From: Haloarcula salina
GTDB lineage: Archaea; Halobacteriota; Halobacteria; Halobacteriales; Haloarculaceae
NCBI RefSeq assembly: GCF_010119195.1
Contig: NZ_WRXL01000002.1
Span: 372,001-436,000 of the forward strand
DNA: 64,000 nucleotides
Direction: 5' to 3'
Positions 34,473 to 44,082 of the stretch are shown piece after piece. Both the position numbers and the translations under genes were made by a program. The first letter of the stretch is position 1; each line of letters opens with the position of its first letter. The notes under the pieces are model-generated. The model saw only the letters and a list, made by a program, of their open reading frames with translations, was not told the DNA's origin and made no database searches.

Positions 34473-34813
34473 GCGTCGAGCGTCTCGACCAGTGCGTCCA
34501 CCAGCCCTTTTACCGCCGCGCCGCTGTGTGCCACGAGCGTGTCCCCCTCGACGGTCACGTCGTCGCGGTCCGGGACGCCGCGGATGTCGGCCCGCACCGT
34601 CAGTCGGGCCGTCGCCGGCGTCACGCGGACGACGGCCACCTCCGATTCGCCGTGCGTCACGCGGTAAGCGACCGCACCCTCGGGCGTGGGTTCGACGTCG
34701 GTGTCCGCGTCGACGATGGCCACGTCGGCGAGCGCCCCGCGTTCGAGGCCGGTGAGTTCCGAGGCCAGCAACTGCGCGATTCGCCGCCCGTCTGTGATGC
34801 GGTCCTCGACCAT
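34457..34813 (-). CDS. Conserved haloarchaeal protein of unknown function
   Basis: 118 residues starting MVEDRITDGRRIAQLLASELTGLERG; alpha/beta, acidic. The beta-strand pairs around VAYRVTHGESEVAVVRVTP and ARLTVRADIRGVPDRDDV suggest a small globular domain. The end DAYSGH and stop fall inside the palindromic repeat. It overlaps the DUF2240 gene upstream (TGATG), so the two form an operon. Confidence 0.8.
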   Translation of the reverse strand: MVEDRITDGRRIAQLLASELTGLERGALADVAIVDADTDVEPTPEGAVAYRVTHGESEVAVVRVTPATARLTVRADIRGVPDRDDVTVEGDTLVAHSGAAVKGLVDALVETLDAYSGH

Positions 34814-35253
34814 CAGAGGTCCTCCCGCGCCTCGGCGGCGATGTCGGCCACTTCGACTCCCTCACTGCGGGCGTAGACGACGGCGGCGGCTTCGAGCGTC
34901 ACGCCGACCTCCGACTGGAGGGCGTTGATGCCCGCGACGGCGGTCTGCTTCTCGATGCCGGCCTCGACGACGGCGTCGAGCACCCGCTCGAACGTCGAGC
35001 GGGACTGCAGGATCTCCTCGCCGGGGGCGAACCCGTCGGGAATCTCCGTCCCGCTGGCGTCGAACCCGACGACGAGGTCGTCGCCCTCGCGGTCGACGAG
35101 ACCCTCGCTGGCCGCCACGTCGACCAGCGTCTTGGCCTGGTCCGGCGAGAACCAGTTCCGGTCGAGCGACAGCGCGACGACGAACTCGCTCTCGGCCATC
35201 CGGTCGGTCCCACGCTGGCGAAACGGGGCGGCGACGGCCGTCTTCAGACTCAT
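34813..35253 (-). CDS. DUF2240 family protein
   Basis: 146 residues. The pattern VVALSLDRNWFSPDQAKTLVDVAASEGLVDREGDDLVVGFD near 24-64 and FERVLDAVVEAGIEKQTAVAGINALQSEVGVTLEAAAVVYA is that of DUF2240, an archaeal family with winged-helix-like segments and no known function. Start MSLKTAVAAPFRQRG at 35253; an internal ATG (residue 19) is a possible alternative. First gene of a two-gene unit. Confidence 0.85.
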   Translation of the reverse strand: MSLKTAVAAPFRQRGTDRMAESEFVVALSLDRNWFSPDQAKTLVDVAASEGLVDREGDDLVVGFDASGTEIPDGFAPGEEILQSRSTFERVLDAVVEAGIEKQTAVAGINALQSEVGVTLEAAAVVYARSEGVEVADIAAEAREDL

Positions 35254-35349
35254 CGTCAGGGTGACCGGGCGGCGCGAGGGTAACGATTACGATGCCGCCC
35301 GCGAGTCCGCATCGAACGGTTCAAGTAGCTACTGGGTCTTCCCTCCCGT

Positions 35350-35721
35350 ATGAAAGACCAGGGACGCTCCCCTCGCAAGCGTACAGGCGGTCGCCGACGA
35401 CCGAACCACAAGAAGAAGAAGCACGAACTCGGCAACGAGACCACCGAGACGCAGGTCGGCGAGCAGCGCCTGAAAGTCGTCGACGCCCGCGGCAACACGC
35501 AGAAAATTCGCGCCGTCTCCACCGACGTGGCGAGCGTCGCTGACGGGGCCGACACGACCGAGGCGACCATCGAGAACGTCGTCGAGAACCCCTCGAACCC
35601 CAACTACGCCCGCCGGAACATCATCACGAAGGGCGCCATCGTCGACACCTCGGAAGGGCAGGCACGCGTGACCTCCCGACCCGGGCAGGACGGTCAGGTC
35701 AACGCCGTCCTCGTCGAGTAA
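35350..35721 (+). CDS. rps8e: 30S ribosomal protein S8e
   Basis: 123 residues, highly basic at the N-terminus (MKDQGRSPRKRTGGRRRPNH), with the S8e core KVVDARGNTQKIRAVS and NPSNPNYARRNIITKGAIVDT. Archaeal/eukaryotic-type small-subunit protein. Stands alone between divergent neighbours. Confidence 0.97.
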   Translation: MKDQGRSPRKRTGGRRRPNHKKKKHELGNETTETQVGEQRLKVVDARGNTQKIRAVSTDVASVADGADTTEATIENVVENPSNPNYARRNIITKGAIVDTSEGQARVTSRPGQDGQVNAVLVE

Positions 35722-35805
35722 TCCGAACCGCTGACTTCTGCCGCTTCGCACCGTGAACAGCGACGGCTACGCCTCGTCAGGACTACAGCGGTCGCTGTCG
35801 CCCAC

Positions 35806-36804
35806 TCACGGCCGCGGCGCGGCCTTTTGCAGGGCGCTCTCTGCGATGTTGCCGCCGTAGTCGGCGGTCCGCGACAGCGAGTCGACGACGCGACCCAGCA
35901 GCTGTGCGCTCTGGGGGTCCTGCTCCCTGACTCGACTGTCGACCTCGCGGGCGGTCTCGTCGACGGCGGGGATCCGGGCGCGGGCGTCGTTGGCGAGTTC
36001 GACCGCCTCGTCCGAATCGTCGGTCAACAGCGCGTCCATCGCCTGCTCCGAGACCGACGTGGCCTCGTCCGCGAGTTCGTCGAGCAGGTCGGCGGTCTCG
36101 CCGGTGATCTCGCCGGTCTCCTGTGCGAGGCCGGCGATCTTGGTGGCGTGGTCGGCGATGCGTTCGAGCTGGCGGGCGCTCGACTGGTAGTCGAAGACGG
36201 TCTCGCGGGGGAAGCCGATTTCGTTGGCGGCGGTTGGATTCCGGAGGACGGTGCGGAAGACGCGCGAGACCATGTACCAGAGGCGGTCGACGTCGTCGTC
36301 GCGCTGCATCACGTCTTGGGCGAGGTCGTCGTCGTCCTCGATGAGGGCCTCGACGGCGTCGGAAAGCATGGTCAGCGAGACCAGACGCATTCGCGTGATG
36401 GCGTTGAGAACGGAGAGTTCCGAGGAGTCGAGCAGGTCCTGCAGGACGACCCGATCCGAGGTCTCCTCGATCATTTCGAGGCCGACGAGGCCCTGAGTGG
36501 CGTCGCGGATGACGCGGCGCTGTTCGGCCGTGATGCGAGCGGCCTCCAGACGGATGATGTCGAAGCCGCTGACGTACATCGTCATCACCGCGCGCGTGAG
36601 TTCGTGACGGTTCTCGATGCCGGTGATGTCGAGCGACCCCTCGACGTGGTCGTTCTCGCGCTGTGGCGAGGCCAGCAGCAGGTCGTCCTCGGCGTAGAAC
36701 TCCACGACACTGCCGGCGCTTACGTCGTTCTCGGTCGCCCACTCCTTGGGGAGCGAGACGGTGTACGTGGACCCGCCCGTCAGTTGGACCTTCCGTGTCT
36801 CCAT
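35806..36804 (-). CDS. phoU: AbrB-PhoU phosphate uptake regulator
   Basis: 332 residues. The N-terminus METRKVQLTGGSTYTVSLPKEWATEN is an AbrB/SpoVT-type swapped-hairpin DNA-binding domain (about 1-45). Two PhoU helical repeats follow (about 90-190 and 215-310), each with the acidic metal-binding pattern (DDDVDRLWYMVSR, QLERIADHATKIA). The combination is a typical haloarchaeal phosphate-dependent regulator, divergent from pstSCAB. The ATG at 36804 starts the AbrB fold; the frame continues upstream over the promoter and is not used. A TATA-like CTTTTATG (about 36830-36837 on the minus strand) precedes it. Confidence 0.94.
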   Translation of the reverse strand: METRKVQLTGGSTYTVSLPKEWATENDVSAGSVVEFYAEDDLLLASPQRENDHVEGSLDITGIENRHELTRAVMTMYVSGFDIIRLEAARITAEQRRVIRDATQGLVGLEMIEETSDRVVLQDLLDSSELSVLNAITRMRLVSLTMLSDAVEALIEDDDDLAQDVMQRDDDVDRLWYMVSRVFRTVLRNPTAANEIGFPRETVFDYQSSARQLERIADHATKIAGLAQETGEITGETADLLDELADEATSVSEQAMDALLTDDSDEAVELANDARARIPAVDETAREVDSRVREQDPQSAQLLGRVVDSLSRTADYGGNIAESALQKAAPRP

Positions 36805-37045
36805 ATTGCTACTGATATTCACTCTGGGTGCATAAAAGGGTCTGTAACTATATACCGGAACTGTCGTCCAGATTCGAGCGGCCTCGAACGGAGTGCTCGA
36901 CCGCTCCCCGTTTACCATGGTGGTCTGTTTCATGGTCACTACTCACATTTGCTTAAGAGTGAGATATATAGTAGTATATAGTCCTTGTACCCGGATATAG
37001 CGCTAATAGTAGGGTACTTACCCATCCTTCATCTCCGTACGGGTG
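36805..37045. promoter_or_regulatory. Divergent phoU/pstS control region
   Basis: 241 AT-rich bases. Two inverted repeats are visible: ACCATG (36914-36919) with CATGGT (36931-36936), and CTCAC (36942-36946) with GTGAG (36959-36963). TATATAG-like stretches at about 36964-36980 probably serve the pst side. Phosphate-responsive regulation is likely from the gene content; the binding factor is not identified. Confidence 0.6.
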
Positions 37046-38080
37046 ATGACAGACTCACCGAGCGGTGGACTCTCGCGTCGTCGCTTTCTGACAAGCTCCG
37101 GTGCGCTGGGAGCGCTGGCGTTGGCCGGCTGTACGGAGCAGTCCTCGGGGTCGGGATCGGGTTCCGGCTCTGGAACCGGCACCAGTGCGGGCGGCAGCAC
37201 CGACAGCGCGGGGGGGCAGCTCTCGGGCGAGATCACGCTTACCGGGAGTAGCACCGTCTACCCGCTCGCGACGGCTATCGGAAACGAGTTCCAGAAGGAA
37301 CACGACCAGGTCGACATCAGCCTCTCGCCGACCGGCTCCGGCGGTGGGTTCAGCAATCACTTCTGCGTCGGCAACTCCGATTTCAACAACGCCTCGCGGC
37401 CGATCACGCAGTCCGAACAGGATCTCTGTTCGGAGAACGGCGTCGAGTACCACGAGATCAACGTGGCGACGGACGCGCTGACCGTCATCGTCAACACCGA
37501 GAACGACTGGGTGGACTGCATGACGCCGGACCAGCTCCGCCAGATCTGGCGGGCCGACGGGGCCTCGACGTGGGCGGACGTGAACGCAGACTGGCCCGAC
37601 GAGCCGATCAAGCGCTTCGGCGCGGCGGACACCTCGGGGACCTTCGACTACTTCAACGAGGCCATCCTCGGTGAGGAGGCGAACCACACCGGTAACTACG
37701 AGGCCACCGAGAAGGACAACCTCATCCTCCAGGGCGTCCAGCAGGACCAGTACGGCATCGGTTACTTCGGCTTCGCGTACTACCAGGGCAACCAGAGCGC
37801 GGTGAAGGCGCTCGGCATCGACAACGGCAACGGCTGCGTGAAGCCGTCCATCGAATCGGCCAAGGCCGGCGAGTACAAGCCCCTCTCGCGCCCGCTCTTT
37901 ACCTACCCGCGAAAGGAGGCGCTCGCGGAGGAGCACATCGCCGAGTTCGCTCGCTTCTACGTCGAGCAGAGCGCCAACGCCGACCTGGTCTCCGAACAGA
38001 TCGGGTTCGTGCCGAAGACCGAGGAGACGATGCAGTCCGAACTCGAAGCGCTGAACCAGGTCATCTCCGAGGTCCAGTAA
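37046..38080 (+). CDS. pstS: Phosphate-binding lipoprotein PstS
   Basis: Periplasmic-type phosphate receptor anchored outside the cell. About 344 residues. The N-terminus GLSRRRFLTSSGALGALALAGC is a twin-arginine signal followed by a lipobox with LAGC, then a Gly/Ser-rich linker. The mature protein contains the phosphate-binding segments TGSSTVYPLATAIG and SPTGSGGGFSNHFCVG. ATG 37046 is preferred over the adjoining GTG 37043. First gene of pstSCAB. Confidence 0.96.
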   Translation: MTDSPSGGLSRRRFLTSSGALGALALAGCTEQSSGSGSGSGSGTGTSAGGSTDSAGGQLSGEITLTGSSTVYPLATAIGNEFQKEHDQVDISLSPTGSGGGFSNHFCVGNSDFNNASRPITQSEQDLCSENGVEYHEINVATDALTVIVNTENDWVDCMTPDQLRQIWRADGASTWADVNADWPDEPIKRFGAADTSGTFDYFNEAILGEEANHTGNYEATEKDNLILQGVQQDQYGIGYFGFAYYQGNQSAVKALGIDNGNGCVKPSIESAKAGEYKPLSRPLFTYPRKEALAEEHIAEFARFYVEQSANADLVSEQIGFVPKTEETMQSELEALNQVISEVQ

Positions 38081-38165
38081 CGAGACCGCTATATAGACGA
38101 TAGAGAGATACGGATACATTCCGAGTGCTTTTTCCCGAGATACGCAGAAATGAGCCTACAACACG

Positions 38166-39176
38166 ATGAGTAGCGAGGGACAGACTCCGGACCTGTCGGG
38201 GGACCGGGGATTCAGGTCGGTCCGTGAGTCGGCATACAAGTACGCGCTGGCGGGCTGTGCCGTTCTGTCTGTCCTGACGACGGTCAGTATCATCGCGGTG
38301 CTGGTGCTCGACGCTTCGCAGTTCTTCGCCGAGTACCCGATCCTCGAGTTCCTGACCGGTACGGAGTTCAGTCCCAATCTCGAACCCGTTTCCTTCGGCG
38401 TGCTGCCCCTTATTCTCGGGACGCTCCTCATCACGTTCGGCGCGGCCCTCATCGCGCTCCCGATCGGCGTGCTGACGGCAATCTACCTCAGCGAGTACGC
38501 GAGCAAGCGGACGCGGTCGGTCCTCAAACCGATGCTCGAAGTCCTCGCCGGCGTGCCGACCGTCGTCTATGGCTACTTCGCGATCGTCTACATCACTCCG
38601 GCGCTGAACGCTGCTATCGGCGTTCTCAACGGCGCACTCGGAACCGAAATCTCGCGGCTCGGACTGTTCAACGGCCTCTCGGCGTCGGTCGTCGTCGGCA
38701 TCATGATCATCCCGATGGTCTCCTCTATCAGCGAGGACGCGATGAACTCGGTCCCCGACTCGCTTCGTCAGGCGGGCTACGGGCTCGGCGCGACGAAGTT
38801 CAACGTCTCCGTGACCATCGTCGTTCCGGCGGCCGTCTCCGGCATCGCCTCGTCGTTCATTCTGGCCATCTCGCGGGCCATCGGCGAGACGATGGCCGTC
38901 GTGCTGGCCGCCGGGTCCCAGCCGCCGGACATCCCGCCGGTCCAGCAGGCCTTCGGCGTCCCCTACGTCGCACCCACGGACATCCTCTCGCTGTTCACCG
39001 AGAGCTCCGCGACGATGACCGTGGCGATGATCGATATCGCCAGCGGCGACATCTCGGGCGGGTCGACCGCCTACAAGTCGCTGTTCGCCATCGGACTGAC
39101 GCTGTTCGTCATCACGCTCGCGATGAACGTCGTCAGCGACCTCGTGGCGAGGCGCTACCGGGAGGAATACGAGTAA
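38166..39176 (+). CDS. pstC: Phosphate ABC transporter permease PstC
   Basis: 336 residues, six membrane segments. The EAA loop [26 protein letters not shown] near 197-222 contacts PstB, and [16 protein letters not shown] follows. Joins pstA without a gap (stop TAA directly followed by ATG). A gap of 85 bases to pstS. Confidence 0.95.
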   Translation: MSSEGQTPDLSGDRGFRSVRESAYKYALAGCAVLSVLTTVSIIAVLVLDASQFFAEYPILEFLTGTEFSPNLEPVSFGVLPLILGTLLITFGAALIALPIGVLTAIYLSEYASKRTRSVLKPMLEVLAGVPTVVYGYFAIVYITPALNAAIGVLNGALGTEISRLGLFNGLSASVVVGIMIIPMVSSISEDAMNSVPDSLRQAGYGLGATKFNVSVTIVVPAAVSGIASSFILAISRAIGETMAVVLAAGSQPPDIPPVQQAFGVPYVAPTDILSLFTESSATMTVAMIDIASGDISGGSTAYKSLFAIGLTLFVITLAMNVVSDLVARRYREEYE

Positions 39177-40823
39177 ATGGCCACGAAAGCACCCACACAG
39201 ACGGAGTTCGGCGAGGTCAGCAGGATCAAGGGAATCGTCTTCAAGTACGTCTCGTTCGTCGCGTCGATCGTCGGCATCCTCGCGCTGGGCGTGTTGCTGG
39301 CGTACGTGTTCTGGGACGCGCTCGGCTTAGAGAGCGCCGGAACCGGCTGGTATCTGGCTTACACGGGGACGCTCCTGGTCCCGCTGTTGGCGTTCTTCGC
39401 GTACGCGCGGACGAGACCAGAAGTGGTCGCCGGGGCGTTCGAACTGTTCAGCCTGACGCTCGCCGGCGTCATGCTGACCGTCGCATCGGTGATCATCCTC
39501 TCCATCATCGCGAGCCCCGCGGTGTGGTTCGCGTACTTCCTGACCGTCGTCGGACCGCTGCTGGCGCTGTTCGTCTACGGCCAGTACGAACGCGAGGCGA
39601 CCTGGGTCGGGCTGGCGATGCTCCTCACGCTCGTCGCCGGCCCCGTCGTCGGCACGCTCGGACTGGGCATTCTGACGACACTCGGTTCCCTGCTCGGGTC
39701 GCCCGGGGTGTACTTCCTCTCGCTCGTGATCCCTGGTGCGGCGCTGGCGGCGTTCCTGGCCGCCGAACGATTCGACGCGTCGCGCCGTCTGAGCCTCGGT
39801 ATCGGCGTCGCCCTCCCGGCCCTGGCGGTCGTCGCCGTCCCGCTCGTCGACACCGTCCCCGCGATCTCTCGGTCCGTGTGGCTCATCGCGCTCGTCATGC
39901 TCGGCCTCCCGGTCGGCTACGCGGTCGCCAACACGGCCCGCACGCGCGAACGTCGGTCGGCGTTCGCGTTGCCGGTCATCGCGGTCGCCGGTTTCCTGGC
40001 CGGGGGCGCTATCGTCGACGCCATCGGTGCGACGAAGCCCTCGCCGTGGCTCGACTGGCAGTACCTCACCAGCAGTCCGTCGATCTCGAACGCAGCGGAA
40101 GCGGGGCTGTACCCCGCGATCATCGGGTCGATATTCCTCATCGTCCTGGTGAGCGTCTTCACCTTCGTGTTCGGCGTCGGCGCGGCCATCTACCTCGAGG
40201 AGTACGCGCCGGACAACGGCGTCCTCGGCACGGCCACCCGGATCATCAACGTCAACATCTCGAACCTCGCCGGCGTCCCCTCGGTCGTCTACGGGCTGCT
40301 TGGCCTCGGCATCTTCGTGAACATCGAGGCGCAACTGGGCCCGCTCACCTACGGCGGATTCGGCGTCGGGACGGTGTTCACCGCAGCGCTGACGCTCTCC
40401 TTGCTCATCCTTCCGATCGTCATCATCTCCGCGCAGGAGGCGATCCGATCCGTGCCCAGTTCCCTGCGCCAGGCGTCCTACGGGATGGGTGCGACCCGTT
40501 GGCAGACGATTCGGAACGTCGTCCTGCCGCGGTCGCTGCCGGGCATCCTCACCGGGACGATCCTGGCGCTCGGTCGGGCCATCGGCGAGACGGCCCCGCT
40601 CATCATGATCGGAGCGGCGACGACGAAGTTCTCGCCGCCAGCGGGCCTGTTCAGCAAGCTCACGGCGATGCCGATGCAGATCTACGCGTGGGCGTTCCTG
40701 CCCGGCGAGGACTTCCGGTACGGCGTCGTCGCGGCCGGCGTGGTGACGCTACTCATCGTCATGCTGACGATGAACTCCGTCGCGATACTCGTACGCAACA
40801 AATATCAACAGGAGGCGAACTAA
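39177..40823 (+). CDS. pstA: Phosphate ABC transporter permease PstA, with an enlarged membrane region
   Basis: 548 residues against about 280-300 usual. The canonical permease core is in the C-terminal half, with the EAA loop [20 protein letters not shown] near 431-450 and [17 protein letters not shown]. Between the first helix and this core about 250 residues form roughly eight extra hydrophobic segments (for example [39 protein letters not shown]). No repeat or second EAA loop is seen in the extra part. Stop overlaps the pstB start by one base (TAATG). Confidence 0.94.
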   Translation: MATKAPTQTEFGEVSRIKGIVFKYVSFVASIVGILALGVLLAYVFWDALGLESAGTGWYLAYTGTLLVPLLAFFAYARTRPEVVAGAFELFSLTLAGVMLTVASVIILSIIASPAVWFAYFLTVVGPLLALFVYGQYEREATWVGLAMLLTLVAGPVVGTLGLGILTTLGSLLGSPGVYFLSLVIPGAALAAFLAAERFDASRRLSLGIGVALPALAVVAVPLVDTVPAISRSVWLIALVMLGLPVGYAVANTARTRERRSAFALPVIAVAGFLAGGAIVDAIGATKPSPWLDWQYLTSSPSISNAAEAGLYPAIIGSIFLIVLVSVFTFVFGVGAAIYLEEYAPDNGVLGTATRIINVNISNLAGVPSVVYGLLGLGIFVNIEAQLGPLTYGGFGVGTVFTAALTLSLLILPIVIISAQEAIRSVPSSLRQASYGMGATRWQTIRNVVLPRSLPGILTGTILALGRAIGETAPLIMIGAATTKFSPPAGLFSKLTAMPMQIYAWAFLPGEDFRYGVVAAGVVTLLIVMLTMNSVAILVRNKYQQEAN

Positions 40824-41701
40824 TGACTTCACAGGACATGGCCAGTGAGACCGAGGCTGAGACCGACGACGACTCTCTCGTGACGACCGACCCCGGGAAA
40901 GGCGGGCTCGACGAGAACGACGACCGGGGCTCGGTGGCCCAGACGGGCGCCGGGACCGTCATCGAGTCGCGGGACCTCGACGTGTTCTACGGCGAGACCC
41001 AGGCGCTCCAGAACATCGACCTGGCCATCCCGGAGAACCAGGTGACGGCCATGATCGGCCCGTCGGGCTGTGGCAAGTCGACGTTCCTCCGGTGTATCAA
41101 CCGCATGAACGACCTCATCGACATCGCCCGCGTCGAGGGGTCGCTCACCTTCAAGGGGAAGAACGTCTACGACACCGACGTGGACCCGGTGGCGCTCCGC
41201 CGCCGGATCGGGATGGTGTTCCAGCACCCCAACCCCTTCCCAAAGAGCATCTACGACAACGTCGCCTACGGCCTGCGCATCCAGGACAAGACGGAGAACA
41301 TGGACGAGGTCGTCGAGCGCTCGCTGAAGAAGGCCGCGCTGTGGGACGAGGTGAGCGACCGCCTCGACGACTCCGCGCTGGACCTCTCGGGCGGCCAGCA
41401 ACAGCGCCTCTGCATCGCGCGCGCCATCGCCGTCGACCCCGAAGTCATCCTGATGGACGAGCCGGCCTCGGCGCTCGACCCCATCGCCACCTCGCAAATC
41501 GAGGACCTCATCGAGGAACTGGCCACGGAGTACACGGTCGTCATCGTCACGCACAACATGCAGCAGGCGGCCCGCATCTCCGATAAGACGGCCGTCTTCC
41601 TCACCGGCGGCGAACTCGTGGAGTTCGACGACACCGACAAGATCTTCGAGAACCCCGAGAGCCAGCGCGTCGAGGACTACATCACCGGCAAATTCGGATA
41701 G
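40823..41701 (+). CDS. pstB: Phosphate ABC transporter ATPase PstB
   Basis: 292 residues. A Thr/Asp/Glu-rich 45-residue leader precedes the ATPase. Walker [10 protein letters not shown] near 84-92, family marker [12 protein letters not shown], signature [16 protein letters not shown], Walker [14 protein letters not shown] and switch [10 protein letters not shown] are all intact. GGAGG (40811-40815) stands seven bases before the ATG. Last gene of the pst operon. Confidence 0.97.
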   Translation: MTSQDMASETEAETDDDSLVTTDPGKGGLDENDDRGSVAQTGAGTVIESRDLDVFYGETQALQNIDLAIPENQVTAMIGPSGCGKSTFLRCINRMNDLIDIARVEGSLTFKGKNVYDTDVDPVALRRRIGMVFQHPNPFPKSIYDNVAYGLRIQDKTENMDEVVERSLKKAALWDEVSDRLDDSALDLSGGQQQRLCIARAIAVDPEVILMDEPASALDPIATSQIEDLIEELATEYTVVIVTHNMQQAARISDKTAVFLTGGELVEFDDTDKIFENPESQRVEDYITGKFG

Positions 41702-41743
41702 CCGGTTTTCGCGGCCCTGTATCCGTCTACGCCTCCGTGCCGC

Positions 41744-42589
41744 TCACCGCTCCAGCGTCGCCTCGGTGTCGATGCCGTACACCGATTTGGGCGTCTCGAC
41801 GTGGGCCGTCCGCACCGCGTCGTCGTGGCCGTTCTCCAGCAGCCAGCGGACGCGCCGTGGCACGGTCTTCGGGCCGAGCACCGCGCCGGGCCGGTCCGGG
41901 TCGTCGATGTAGTCCGTCTCCATCAGGAACGGCTCGTCCTCGGCGACCGCGATCTCCACTTCGTCCTTGTCGGCCAGCACCGACTTGACCGGGCCGGTGA
42001 GCCGACCGCCCGAGTAGTGCTTGACGACCTGCGTGCGGTCGAGGCCGCGTTCTTCGGCCCACTGCGCGACCTCCTCGAAGTCCTCACCGCCTTCGGTGTG
42101 GAGCTGTATCGCACAGCCCGCCTCGGCGGCCCGCTCGAAGCCGTGACGCATAACCTCGTTCGAGGCCGCCCAGACCGCGTCGTCCACCTCGTAGTGGGGC
42201 CGCCCGGACTTCATCGCGAGCGCACGTCCCTCGGCGACGTACTCCGCCGCCACGTCGAGGCCGGCCTGCATGACGTCGCGGGCCTCCTCGGGCGTGTGGC
42301 CGTCGCCGACCAGTTTCGAGACGAGCGCCGGGTGGACGCCCAGTACCGGCCACGCCCGCCCGTCGAGTACGTCCGACGCGTCGGCGGCCGCCTCGACGGT
42401 CAGGTCGAACACCTCCCGGAACGTCGCTTCATCGGTGGCCTTCTCGACGAGGTGCCAGGAGGGCTTGTTGAGAACCAGCAGGTGCGTCCCGCCGTGGTCG
42501 GCGAACTCCGCGGCCGCCTCGACGTTCCGGCCGTTGACCGGGTCGAGGTGGAGGTGATTGTCCAGCACCGGCGTGTCGTCGATGTCCAT
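41744..42589 (-). CDS. TatD-related metal-dependent hydrolase
   Basis: 281 residues, TIM-barrel amidohydrolase. Metal-binding residues appear in LDNHLHLDP near 9-17 (HxH), ALAMKSGRPHYE, IQLHTEGGEDFEEV (His near 162) and VVKHYSGG, with a late acidic FLMETDYIDDPDRPG. This is the archaeal TatD-like branch, presumably a nuclease or phosphoesterase; substrate unknown. ATG 42589 begins the barrel; the upstream frame extension contains no conserved residues. Confidence 0.9.
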   Translation of the reverse strand: MDIDDTPVLDNHLHLDPVNGRNVEAAAEFADHGGTHLLVLNKPSWHLVEKATDEATFREVFDLTVEAAADASDVLDGRAWPVLGVHPALVSKLVGDGHTPEEARDVMQAGLDVAAEYVAEGRALAMKSGRPHYEVDDAVWAASNEVMRHGFERAAEAGCAIQLHTEGGEDFEEVAQWAEERGLDRTQVVKHYSGGRLTGPVKSVLADKDEVEIAVAEDEPFLMETDYIDDPDRPGAVLGPKTVPRRVRWLLENGHDDAVRTAHVETPKSVYGIDTEATLER

Positions 42590-42660
42590 ACGCGGCACAC
42601 GGACGCGCCCGGAGAAAACACTTGCCGACTCGGCCGTCCGCAACGACGACCGACCGCCGC

Positions 42661-43113
42661 TCACTCGCCGAGCGTCACCGCCTCGTCGGCGGCGTTCCCG
42701 AGCGCGTCCGACCGACCGTACTCGCCCGGCGCGACGGCGACGGTCCGGACGCCCTCTCTGCCGGCCACCTCCAGCGCGGGCTTGAAGTCCGTATCCCGCG
42801 AGGCGACGACCAGCACGTCGATCTGTCCGTCGACGACGGCTTCCGTCGCGTCGACGGCGAGGCGCACGTCCACGTCGCCGCTGGTGATGACGACCTCGAA
42901 CCCCCGCGCTTCGGCGGCCTGGATGAGCCCCGGCGACGCGTTCTGGTCGACGTAGAGGCGAGTCAGCGCCAGCGGGCCGTACGTCTCGGCCAGTTCGCGA
43001 ACCTCGTCCAGGTCCACGTCGAACTCCCCCCGAAGCACGTTCGGTCCGTCCACGAATAGCCCCACCCGCGTCCGCGACTCGTCCGCGCCGGAAATCCGTC
43101 GAAGCAGCTTCAT
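42661..43113 (-). CDS. NYN-domain (PIN-like) putative endoribonuclease
   Basis: 150 residues. The NYN/LabA-like fold is marked by VGLFVDGPNVLRGEF near 17-31, DVDVRLAVDATEAV near 80-93 and VVASRDTDFKPAL near 102-114, giving the acidic active site of PIN-type RNases. Archaeal TIGR00288-like group. 71 bases from the TatD-type gene start on the same strand, so possibly co-transcribed. RNA target unknown. Confidence 0.9.
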   Translation of the reverse strand: MKLLRRISGADESRTRVGLFVDGPNVLRGEFDVDLDEVRELAETYGPLALTRLYVDQNASPGLIQAAEARGFEVVITSGDVDVRLAVDATEAVVDGQIDVLVVASRDTDFKPALEVAGREGVRTVAVAPGEYGRSDALGNAADEAVTLGE

Positions 43114-43191
43114 AGACGCTGTTTCCCGCTGAGGTGTTTATGCGTGCCGTTTCGGAGAATAAACTGATAACAGCTATATCAAAGCGCTCGG

Positions 43192-43947
43192 ATGTCGGCG
43201 CGCGACCGGCCCAGGAGAGTGCGTCGGAGAGCTATTCCACGCCCCACAACCAATTTGGAACCACTGGACGCAGACCAATTTGTGTCCCCTGAATTCAGTT
43301 CCCGCGCGCGAGCGCTCGCACTGCCCTACTACGAGGACGCCCTTCCCGCCCACGACGAGTTCCACGCGAACCGGGTCCGCGACCTGGCGCTCCGACTGGC
43401 CGCCGACGTGGATAGCCCGATCGACGAGGAGCTCCTCGCCGCCGCGGCGTGGCTCCACGACATCGGCCGGCCGCTCGAACGGACCGGCGAGATCGACGAC
43501 CACGGTCGGTGGGCGGCCCGGGAGGTCGGGGAACTGCTCGGAACGGAAAACGTCACGACGGAGCGACTCACCGCAGTCCAGCACTGCCTCCGAACGCACA
43601 GCATTCGGTCGAGTTCGCCCGACCCCGAACGCATCGAGGCGAAACTGCTCTTCGACGCCGACAAACTGGACGCCATCGGAGCGGTCGGTATCGTCCGTCT
43701 CGCCGCCATCGTCGGTGAACGGTCAGAGCGATCGGGCGGGAGATACGCCGTCATCGACGACGCGACGGCTGTCCGGAAGGCGACCGCAGACCAGCGGGAC
43801 GCGTCGCTCCTCCGGGAGTGGGCGAGCGAGCGGCTGACCGCGCTCCACACCGAGCCCGCGCAGCGGCTCGGCGCGTCGCGCTGGGAGTACGTGGTGGACT
43901 TCTTCGAGCGGTTCCGCGGCGAAATCGGGCCGGACGCGACCCGATAA
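43192..43947 (+). CDS. HD-domain phosphohydrolase
   Basis: 251 residues. HD-domain metal ligands are in HDEFHANRVRDLALRL near 53-68 (His), AAWLHDIGRPLERTG near 84-98 (HD) and LLFDADKLDAIGAVGIVRLA near 150-169 (Asp), the pattern of the YpgQ/YedJ-type phosphohydrolases. The first 30 residues are Arg-rich and unusual; the ATG 43192 is kept because the TATA-like GCTATATC (43161-43168) predicts a leaderless start there, but GTG 43282 is an alternative. Substrate unknown. Confidence 0.87.
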   Translation: MSARDRPRRVRRRAIPRPTTNLEPLDADQFVSPEFSSRARALALPYYEDALPAHDEFHANRVRDLALRLAADVDSPIDEELLAAAAWLHDIGRPLERTGEIDDHGRWAAREVGELLGTENVTTERLTAVQHCLRTHSIRSSSPDPERIEAKLLFDADKLDAIGAVGIVRLAAIVGERSERSGGRYAVIDDATAVRKATADQRDASLLREWASERLTALHTEPAQRLGASRWEYVVDFFERFRGEIGPDATR

Positions 43948-44002
43948 GCCGTCTCTGGCGCTTCTGGGCGGCGTTGATCGAAACGGGCCACTCTCTGCGC
44001 AG

Positions 44003-44041
44003 GGCGATTTGCTATCGCCGCATATGGTTTATGGATTCCAT
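44003..44041 (+). promoter_or_regulatory. gcvT promoter with two inverted repeats
   Basis: GGCGAT (44003-44008), spacer, ATCGCC (44014-44019) lies directly upstream of a TATA-like GTTTATGG (44027-44034); ATGGA-T-TCCAT (44031-44041) overlaps it. This is the only clear promoter before gcvT and may respond to glycine; the regulator is unknown. Confidence 0.45.
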
Positions 44042-44082
44042 CGAGGCCAAACGGTAAGACCGCTCGGCGTGTGCTATTCGGT

